The notes below the pieces were generated by a model, which searched no databases, was not told the DNA's origin, and worked only from the letters and a program-made list of their open reading frames with translations. From positions 1 through 33,396 of the IMG/VR virus record IMGVR_UViG_3300034167_000441: a DNA stretch of 33,396 bases. One strand, given 5' to 3'. Made by a program: the position numbers and the translations under genes. The stretch comes from a virus. Positions 28,894 through 33,396 of this stretch are shown piece by piece (the stretch's first letter is position 1; the number at the start of each line of letters is the position of its first letter).

Positions 28894-29093
28894 CACTCGC
28901 ACTCCGATCGCTCGGTCGTCTCGGTGTCGCAGCGCGGACAGGTCCACGTCATCGAGCGGCCCGCGACCTGGACGATCGTGCGACCGGACCAGCCGCAGTC
29001 GATCTCGTCGTCGCCCTGCTCGCGGCATTCGACGTCGGCCCATTCCTCGACGGCCTCGGGCGGCCCGGCGAGCCTCCAGTCGTCGTAGGTCAT
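28893..29093 (-). CDS. 66-residue acidic zinc-ribbon protein
   Basis: The product is acidic at the front (GPPEAVEEWADVECREQGDD). It contains CGWSG and, near its end, a WTCPRCDTE C-x2-C pair, so one zinc-ribbon fold with four cysteines (about residues 23, 33, 52, 55) is likely. Function is unknown. It is coupled on both sides (ATGA with the HTH protein, TGATG with the next gene). Such small ribbons often serve as protein-protein adapters. Confidence 0.6.
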   Translation of the reverse strand: MTYDDWRLAGPPEAVEEWADVECREQGDDEIDCGWSGRTIVQVAGRSMTWTCPRCDTETTERSECE

Positions 29094-29878
29094 GACGCCG
29101 CCCGATCTGCACGGGAGAGGATCTGGGCGACAAGGGACTGGCTGACTCCGAGCCGCCAGGCGATCTGCTGGGCGCTGACGTAGCCCTGATCGCGGGCCTC
29201 CTCGATGTCCTCGAGGGTCACGCCGGTTACATTGCGCGGCAACGACTTTCGACGCACGTCCTCGGGCTGGTAGTCGGGGTCGTCGATCGACTCGTCATCC
29301 CACGCGAGCGGCGGGAGCCAGCCCTTGGCCTTCGCGATGCTCGCGGCCCGAACGCTCGGCCCCGCCTGATCCCACAGGTCCTCGTAGAGGCCGCGGATGG
29401 CGTCCTTCGTGCGGAGCCGGATCGTCGGCGTCTTGCCGCTCGCGATGTCCTGAATCGTTGCTGGATGCTTGTGGCCGAGCTGCTTTGCAAGGTTCCGGCT
29501 GGGCCATCCGTTGACGGCAAGCGCCCGGATCCTGCGGGCGGATCCGGTGGCGTCGACGTATGCGTCCCGACGGTTGTCGGAGTCGATGCGGACGGCGAGG
29601 ACACGCGCCATCGTCTTATGCATGACCCGTTTCCTCGTCATCACGTCGGCCAGTGCGTTCCTACTCGACCAGCCGGAGGCGAGGGCGATCGCCTTGAATG
29701 ACATGCCGGCGGCCATGAGTTCGGCGACGTGGTCGCGGAGCGGTTGCGCGTCGACGGTGTGCTCGACTCCGCGGAGCCGGTTCAGCCTCCACATCTTCGA
29801 CCGCTTTGAGGTAGCGACCCGGCAGGTCTCGCATCGGCATCCGTGACGTGCGTACGCGGTCGCGCTCCCGTGCCTCAT
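29090..29878 (-). CDS. Multi-HTH DNA-binding protein
   Basis: The 262-residue protein begins MRHGSATAYARHGCRCETCR, the Gly/His/Cys zinc-like start common in actinophage HTH proteins. At least three helix-turn-helix-like segments follow: AAGMSFKAIALASGWSSRNA (about 53-72), NGWPSRNLAKQLGHKHPATI (about 123-142) and YVSAQQIAWRLGVSQSLVAQ near the end. It probably regulates transcription or binds replication DNA. The start is the ATG overlapping the methyltransferase stop (ATGA). The target is unknown. Confidence 0.7.
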   Translation of the reverse strand: MRHGSATAYARHGCRCETCRVATSKRSKMWRLNRLRGVEHTVDAQPLRDHVAELMAAGMSFKAIALASGWSSRNALADVMTRKRVMHKTMARVLAVRIDSDNRRDAYVDATGSARRIRALAVNGWPSRNLAKQLGHKHPATIQDIASGKTPTIRLRTKDAIRGLYEDLWDQAGPSVRAASIAKAKGWLPPLAWDDESIDDPDYQPEDVRRKSLPRNVTGVTLEDIEEARDQGYVSAQQIAWRLGVSQSLVAQILSRADRAAS

Positions 29879-31404
29879 GCCGTCACCAGGCTCTCCGCGA
29901 CAGCCGTGATGAGGTCGCGCGCGGACGGCGGGGTGACGGCGTTGCCGCACATGCGTACCTGCTCGCGGCGGTTGCCGAGGATTCGGTATTCGGCGGGGAA
30001 CGCCATCGCGCCCTTGACCTCGGACGGCTCAAGCATCCTGAACATGACGTCGTCGACCTGGGCCGCTGCGGCGTCGATGTCGCCGGGGGTCAGGACCGAC
30101 TGGTGGCCCGCGGTCGTGATTGTCCGCGCGGCCTCCCATGCAGGGGTGGTCATCTCGGCTCCTCCGGTGTTGTTGCGCATGAGCAGGGCGTGGCGGTCGG
30201 TGGTCGTCACGGTGGGCAGGGCGTCCCCGATCGGCTGCGCCCCGTCGCTGCTTCCGTAGTAGGAAGTGATGAGTGCGCGGCGGCTCGCCGGGAACACGAC
30301 GCCGACGCCGTCGTTCGTCGTCTGGGTCCTCATGACGTCGTTCGATGACCGGGCCGTGTCGTCCCACTTGCCTCCGACCGGGGTGAGCAGCGGCGGCACG
30401 GCGAGGGCCTTCGACTCGATCGTGTGCAGGGTGCGGAGCACGTCGTCCGTCGACCACGCGCGGTAGTACGAGTTCGGGTTGCCGAACTGCGCGTGCTTCG
30501 GGTCGGCTGCGTCGTAGGTATTCCCGGCGGCCTCCAAGTGGATCGGCGACCAGTAGCGGGCGATGCCCGCGGCGATGCGGCGGCGCGTCTTCTCCGCGAG
30601 GGGCTTGGCCCGGTCGCCGATGCGATGGCCCTGCAGCGTCCAGTCGATGATCGAGGACGCGGGGAGCCAGCCGGGCTCGACGACGGCGTTGCGGCAGGAC
30701 GCGTTCGGGCAGCGGTAGACGTACTGCGAGCGGTAGCGTCCGACGCCCCCGGAGTCCTGGCGCTTCCACGACTGCACGGAGCCCACGACCTCGGAGCAGG
30801 CCGGGCACCACGCCTTGGGGCGCTGCATGGACGCGACGTCCGGGCGGCGGTTCCCCTTGCGGTGGAACACCACGTAGAGGCGATCTCGCGACTGCGCGGC
30901 GGGAGCACCCTGCGCTTGGGCGTGCATCGAGTTGAGGCTGACGATCTGGTGGTCGTACCCGAGTGCGTCCATCGCGAGCAGCCATGCGCGGAACGGCAGC
31001 CAGGCGGCGACCTCGATCACGTTCTCGACGATGACCGCCGCGTACTGGTGGTGCTCGGCGAACCGGACGACGTCCCACATCGTGGCGCGTGACCGCTCGG
31101 CCGCCTCGTCGGGCACCCGCTCGTCGAACAGGTCGCCCTGCAGCGTGTCCTGCTTGCGGCCCTTGGCGCGCGAGTGATTGGTGCAGGACGGGCTCGCCCA
31201 CAGGATGTCGGAGGTCGGGAAGTAGCGGGGGTCGATCTGGGAGATGTCGGCGCAGATGTGGTCGGCATCGGGGTGGTTGCTGTTGTGCGTCTCTACCGCG
31301 AGGTCCCAGTGATTGGAGGCGACACGGACCTCGATGCCTGGGACTTGGATAGCCCCGGTCGACGATCCGCCGGCCCCGCAGAACAGGTCCGTGATGTTCA
31401 GCAC
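29875..31404 (-). CDS. DNA cytosine-C5 methyltransferase
   Basis: The 509-residue enzyme uses S-adenosylmethionine to methylate cytosine. It starts at GTG with a GGGGAGG site. Motif I is DLFCGAGGSS (6-15), motif IV is ASPSCTNHSRAKG (70-82) with the likely nucleophile Cys74 in an S-P-S-C context instead of P-P-C, and motif VI is VIVENVIEVAAW (125-136). Motif VIII is QSRDRLYVVF (171-180), and the C-terminus has the RMCGNAVTPPSARDL motif X. A zinc-ribbon-like insert (CPACSEVVG ... CPNASC) lies in the target-recognition part. No restriction enzyme is nearby, so it probably protects phage DNA from host restriction or marks it for regulation. Confidence 0.92.
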   Translation of the reverse strand: MLNITDLFCGAGGSSTGAIQVPGIEVRVASNHWDLAVETHNSNHPDADHICADISQIDPRYFPTSDILWASPSCTNHSRAKGRKQDTLQGDLFDERVPDEAAERSRATMWDVVRFAEHHQYAAVIVENVIEVAAWLPFRAWLLAMDALGYDHQIVSLNSMHAQAQGAPAAQSRDRLYVVFHRKGNRRPDVASMQRPKAWCPACSEVVGSVQSWKRQDSGGVGRYRSQYVYRCPNASCRNAVVEPGWLPASSIIDWTLQGHRIGDRAKPLAEKTRRRIAAGIARYWSPIHLEAAGNTYDAADPKHAQFGNPNSYYRAWSTDDVLRTLHTIESKALAVPPLLTPVGGKWDDTARSSNDVMRTQTTNDGVGVVFPASRRALITSYYGSSDGAQPIGDALPTVTTTDRHALLMRNNTGGAEMTTPAWEAARTITTAGHQSVLTPGDIDAAAAQVDDVMFRMLEPSEVKGAMAFPAEYRILGNRREQVRMCGNAVTPPSARDLITAVAESLVTA

Positions 31405-31547
31405 GACGCCTCCCCGATGTCCTCGAGGCACTGCTGCGCGGCGTCGAGCCAAAGCACGGTCGCGGGGGCTGCGGCGACCTCATCCGGGGTGCCGCCGTCG
31501 GCCCATGCCAGGACGCGGGCGACGAGGCTGACCTGCTCGGGCGTCAT
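31398..31547 (-). CDS. 49-residue protein coupled to the methyltransferase, unknown
   Basis: The short product MTPEQVSLVARVLAWADGGT continues as two predicted helices and ends LEDIGEASC. Its stop overlaps the methyltransferase start by seven bases and its start overlaps the upstream gene by ATGA. Third-position GC is high. I do not recognise it. Translation coupling suggests a stoichiometric relation to the methyltransferase. Confidence 0.55.
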   Translation of the reverse strand: MTPEQVSLVARVLAWADGGTPDEVAAAPATVLWLDAAQQCLEDIGEASC

Positions 31548-31975
31548 GAGGTGCCGCCAGCCAGTGCGTTGCAGCGGGAGCCCGCGAGGTACCAGTGCTT
31601 CCAGCCGCTCCATGGGCCGCGGGCGTTGAGGACGGCGACGAACGCTGCGTCCTGGTAGGCGGGCTCCCACGCGGCGATGTGCGTGGCCTGCAAGTGGATC
31701 CGCACGGCCTTGGATGCGGGGCCGGTCATGCCGAAGTCGCGGAGGCGTGCGGCGACCATGTACGACAGGCCATTGCGCCAGGGGCGGTCGAGGAACTGCC
31801 AGCGGCCCGCGCTCGAACTGTCGGAGCCGCGTGCCTTGTAGTTGCCGTGGGACTCGCGCTGGCTCACGCACTCGGCGAAGGCTTGTTGTGATGAGGGGAT
31901 GACGGCGGCGCTCGCAGCCGGGTCGGTGGACGCAGGGGCTACGAGGAGGGCCGCCGCGAGGACGACCGCGCCCAT
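31544..31975 (-). CDS. Secreted lysozyme/Rpf-like muralytic protein
   Basis: The 143-residue protein begins with a hydrophobic signal-like segment (MGAVVLAAALLVAPAST). Its domain opens ECVSQRESHGNYKARGSDSS and continues AGRWQF. In Rpf-type and GH23 enzymes the Glu in the C..x.ES.GN segment is the catalytic acid (here the Glu of RESHGN) and the SSAGRWQF-like part lines the cleft. It would cut the glycan strand of peptidoglycan outside the membrane. It is not in the lysis cassette but among early genes. The ATG at 31975 has a GGAGG site; a GTG one codon upstream is an alternative. Activity is inferred. Confidence 0.72.
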   Translation of the reverse strand: MGAVVLAAALLVAPASTDPAASAAVIPSSQQAFAECVSQRESHGNYKARGSDSSSAGRWQFLDRPWRNGLSYMVAARLRDFGMTGPASKAVRIHLQATHIAAWEPAYQDAAFVAVLNARGPWSGWKHWYLAGSRCNALAGGTS

Positions 31976-32042
31976 CACGCCGCCTCCGTGGGTCGGGGGG
32001 CGTGGACTTCGCAGGCGGTGGCTCGGTTCATGGCGGTGCCTT

Positions 32043-32117
32043 TCAGTCGTTGAGGATCCAGGCGATCAGGACGATGCCGAGGGTGACGATGGAGACGAAG
32101 GTGATGAGCGCGTCCAT
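32043..32117 (-). CDS. Possible 24-residue single-span membrane peptide
   Basis: A tiny frame encodes MDALITFVSIVTLGIVLIAW and ends ILND. Nearly all residues are hydrophobic, enough for one membrane helix. The ribosome site is weak. Between 31976 and 32166 there are further minimal frames (18 and 12 codons) that overlap neighbours by TGATG or GTGA, so this interval may hold leader peptides or short membrane proteins. Confidence is low because of the length. Confidence 0.35.
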   Translation of the reverse strand: MDALITFVSIVTLGIVLIAWILND

Positions 32118-32162
32118 CAGCGCGTGGTCATGACGCGAGGTGCTTGGCGATCGCGAGGGCGA

Positions 32163-32393
32163 TCACGAGGCGCCGTCCTCGCGGACGAGGCGCAGCTCGC
32201 GGCCTGCGGGGTGGCGACGCTGGGCGTGTTGGCGCAGGGACTCGGTTGCGTAGTCGAGCTCGTCGAGCAGGCGCTCGATGCGCTCCTGCTTGCTGGCCTC
32301 GCCGTTCGCGACGCCCTTCCAATAGCTCACGAAGGAGATGACGGTGCAGAGCATGAGGAGAAGCAGAAGGAGAGTGGCTTCGGATGTGATCAT
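32163..32393 (-). CDS. Small membrane protein with charged helical tail
   Basis: The 76-residue protein has one N-terminal membrane segment (TLLLLLLMLCTVISFVSYW, about residues 7-25). A highly charged helix follows (EASKQERIERLLDELDYATE), then an Arg-rich end. The topology is that of a single-span anchor with a cytosolic coiled tail. It could interact with host division or envelope proteins; this is speculation. The gene is in the early operon just after a tiny zinc-ribbon gene. A GAGGAAC ribosome site is slightly far from the ATG. Confidence 0.6.
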   Translation of the reverse strand: MITSEATLLLLLLMLCTVISFVSYWKGVANGEASKQERIERLLDELDYATESLRQHAQRRHPAGRELRLVREDGAS

Positions 32394-32409
32394 CGGGGGG
32401 TTCCTCGCG

Positions 32410-32538
32410 TCAGTGGGAATCGGGGCGATTGCACTGCGTGCAGCCGGTCCTGGTGCCGGTGCCGATGGGACGGATGACCCGGCACTTGTCGCAGGTCGCG
32501 TAGTCGCAGACCGCGTCGAATGAATGCAGGGCGCTCAT
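32410..32538 (-). CDS. 42-residue zinc-ribbon protein
   Basis: The short frame encodes MSALHSFDAVCDYATCDKCR and ends TGCTQCNRPDSH. Two C-x2-C knuckles (CDKC and CTQC) about 17 residues apart define a minimal zinc ribbon. The ATG overlaps the stop of the excisionase-like gene (ATGA). High third-position GC and the intact Cys pattern support it. Small ribbons of this kind are frequent beside phage regulatory genes. Its partner is unknown. Confidence 0.6.
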   Translation of the reverse strand: MSALHSFDAVCDYATCDKCRVIRPIGTGTRTGCTQCNRPDSH

Positions 32539-32732
32539 CGGACGGGGTCGATCCGCGTGATGCGGCTGGCGACCCAGAGGTCGACGTCGGCTGGGTCGAA
32601 GAAGAGCCTGCGCCCGATCTTGTAGGCGCGGGGCACTCGTCCGGTCTGGCGCAGGGTGCGATATCCGCTCTTGGTGATGCGGCCCTTTGCGCAGACCTCA
32701 TCAAGGGTCATTAGGTTCTCTGTGGGGGTCAT
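32535..32732 (-). CDS. Excisionase/Cro-like HTH protein
   Basis: The 65-residue protein contains a MerR/HTH_17-type winged helix: MTLDEVCAKGRITKSGYRTL, then RQTGRVPRAYKIGRRLFFDP and ADVDLWVASR. This is the form of recombination directionality factors and of some Cro-like switch proteins. It is the first gene of the leftward early operon, divergent from the repressor-integrase operon. Palindromes TTAGCGCTAA and TTAGCGCTTA lie between them. The ATG at 32732 has no ribosome site and may be leaderless; Met at 32711 is an alternative. Whether it is Xis, Cro or both cannot be read. Confidence 0.75.
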   Translation of the reverse strand: MTPTENLMTLDEVCAKGRITKSGYRTLRQTGRVPRAYKIGRRLFFDPADVDLWVASRITRIDPVR

Positions 32733-32900
32733 GGCGGGAACATTAGCGCTAAAAAGCGCCAAGAGACACACATACACGTTATTCGGCGTGTCGTATCGAT
32801 CTATTTTTGCGGAATGAGATGTCCGGTCACGACTGGTCTGTAATGATGATCACGCCGTTAATAAGCGTCCATTAGCGCTTATCGAGCGTATGGTTGGGGC
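32733..32900. promoter_or_regulatory. Divergent switch region with related palindromes
   Basis: The 168-base lower-GC interval separates the leftward early gene from the rightward repressor. TTAGCGCTAA (32743-32752, perfect palindrome) lies 10 bases before the early ATG. TTAGCGCTTA (32872-32881) lies 19 bases before the repressor ATG. Further half-sites are AAAGCGCC (32753-32760) and TTAATAAGCGT (32858-32868). A -10-like TATGGT (32889-32894) just before the ATG at 32901 suggests a leaderless repressor mRNA; no good -35 is seen. The two palindromes fit opposing control by repressor and Cro/Xis-like protein. Confidence 0.65.
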
Positions 32901-33396
32901 ATGCCAAAAACAGCAGATCCCCGTCAGGTGCTCGCCGCCAAGGTGAAGGCTCGACGGGAGGAACTAGGGATGACACAGACTCAACTCGCAGCGAATGGAG
33001 GCCCGTCGACGGCGTCGATCAGGGCAGTGGAGGCCGCCAGGGCGCCGTCGATCACCGGGCGCACGATCCGCGCACTGGAGACCGCGCTCGGGTGGGAGGC
33101 GGGGAGCGTCCAGGACGTGCTTCTCGGCAACGAGCCGACGATGGCGCTGTCCCCGGCACTGCCGGACGACGAGCTCGTCACCAGCCTCACCGAGCTGCGC
33201 GAGCGGCTCGCGTCGATCGACCGGATGCTCGTCGCGAAGACGAAGTCGATCGCGGAGGCCAGCGTCGTATCGCTGCGACTGGACGCGGACGTGTGGGACC
33301 TGGTCAAGCGCACGGCCGCGACGGAGCGCCGCACGGTCAACGCGATCGTGCGAGACGCCGTCGTCCTCTACTCCGATGTCATGGGAGAAGCGGGGG
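32901..33396 (+). CDS. HTH-RHH fusion regulator (repressor), runs off the window edge
   Basis: The frame begins MPKTADPRQVLAAKVKARRE and stays open to the last base (165 codons). An XRE/Cro-type helix-turn-helix spans about residues 11-75 (REELGMTQTQLAANGGPSTA is its first half). A helical linker with LTELRERLASIDRML follows, and residues about 120-157 (VVSLRLDADVWDLVKRTAAT, then NAIVRDAVVLY) look like a ribbon-helix-helix domain. If joined to base 1 the frame adds Gly-Arg-Arg and stops at 9-11, giving 168 residues and overlapping the integrase GTG. It is the likely lysogeny repressor. A missing autoproteolysis domain suggests it is not SOS-cleaved. Confidence 0.8.
   Translation, partial: MPKTADPRQVLAAKVKARREELGMTQTQLAANGGPSTASIRAVEAARAPSITGRTIRALETALGWEAGSVQDVLLGNEPTMALSPALPDDELVTSLTELRERLASIDRMLVAKTKSIAEASVVSLRLDADVWDLVKRTAATERRTVNAIVRDAVVLYSDVMGEAG

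Noticed and set aside
32901-33396. Integration-dependent immunity with attP inside the repressor gene, as in mycobacteriophage BPs
   Set aside because: The gene order (divergent HTH, repressor, int) is similar, but the arm-type repeats lie after int, and no core or degradation-tag end (such as LAA) is visible in the repressor.
1-33396. tRNA genes, transposases and riboswitches
   Set aside because: I looked for cloverleaf-like segments, transposase motifs and known riboswitch-like conserved blocks and saw none that I could support by eye; a tRNAscan or Infernal search was not possible.

Overview
This window reads as a complete temperate siphovirus genome from a high-GC actinobacterium. The DNA is GC-rich, and the phage encodes a WhiB-family protein, which is an actinobacteria-specific marker. 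The small and large terminase, portal, HK97-type protease, capsid and tail genes follow the layout common in actinobacteriophages, and many genes overlap by ATGA, GTGA or TGATG junctions. I cannot name the host genus. The window ends appear to be an arbitrary cut of a circular map: the regulator reading off the right edge, continued into base 1, stops at bases 9-11, where its TGA overlaps the integrase GTG at base 8.

Layout. On the plus strand, bases 1-1183 carry a tyrosine integrase, followed by a terminator hairpin and a likely attP with two groups of direct TGACGCAAA-type arm sites (about 1269-1524). Bases 1528-2495 form a small accessory island: a terminator-flanked minus-strand gene, a divergent control region with two palindromic operators and a predicted leaderless promoter, a small HTH gene and a 54-residue protein. 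Bases 2499-19742 are one long minus-strand late block. In transcription order it holds a stand-alone primase-polymerase-like protein, TerS, TerL, a tiny membrane protein, portal, prohead protease and major capsid. A cassette of three carbohydrate-related genes follows (GT4-like, GT2-like and a Rossmann DUF115-like protein). Next come head-tail connectors, major tail protein, tail assembly chaperone with a -1 frameshift site, a gp10-like protein, tape measure, minor tail protein, glycine-rich fibre, lysis membrane proteins and an M15 endolysin.

Bases 19743-20012 hold no gene and are the best place for cos and the late promoter. Bases 20013-20643 hold an HNH gene and two small genes. Bases 20805-32732 are the minus-strand early region. 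In transcription order it contains an excisionase-like or Cro-like HTH, tiny zinc-ribbon and membrane proteins, a secreted muramidase-like protein, a cytosine-C5 DNA methyltransferase, HTH and zinc-ribbon proteins, and an HNH endonuclease. A recombination set follows (Hjc-like resolvase, Cas4/RecB-like nuclease, possible ssDNA-binding protein), then a primase-helicase of the P4/D5 type. After it lies a cluster of 11 TGACACGT repeats that looks like an iteron origin, then WhiB, a MerR-type HTH protein and several small Cys-rich proteins.

How it works together. The switch region (32733-32900) separates the leftward early operon from the rightward repressor-integrase operon. The repressor is an unusual fusion of an XRE-type helix-turn-helix with a ribbon-helix-helix domain. 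The most interesting elements are the virion glycosylation cassette inside the structural operon (with a reading-frame discontinuity at its first gene), the iteron array, the fused repressor coupled to integrase, and the dual-operator leaderless control region in the accessory island. All function calls rest on reading motifs and gene order; no database search was run.
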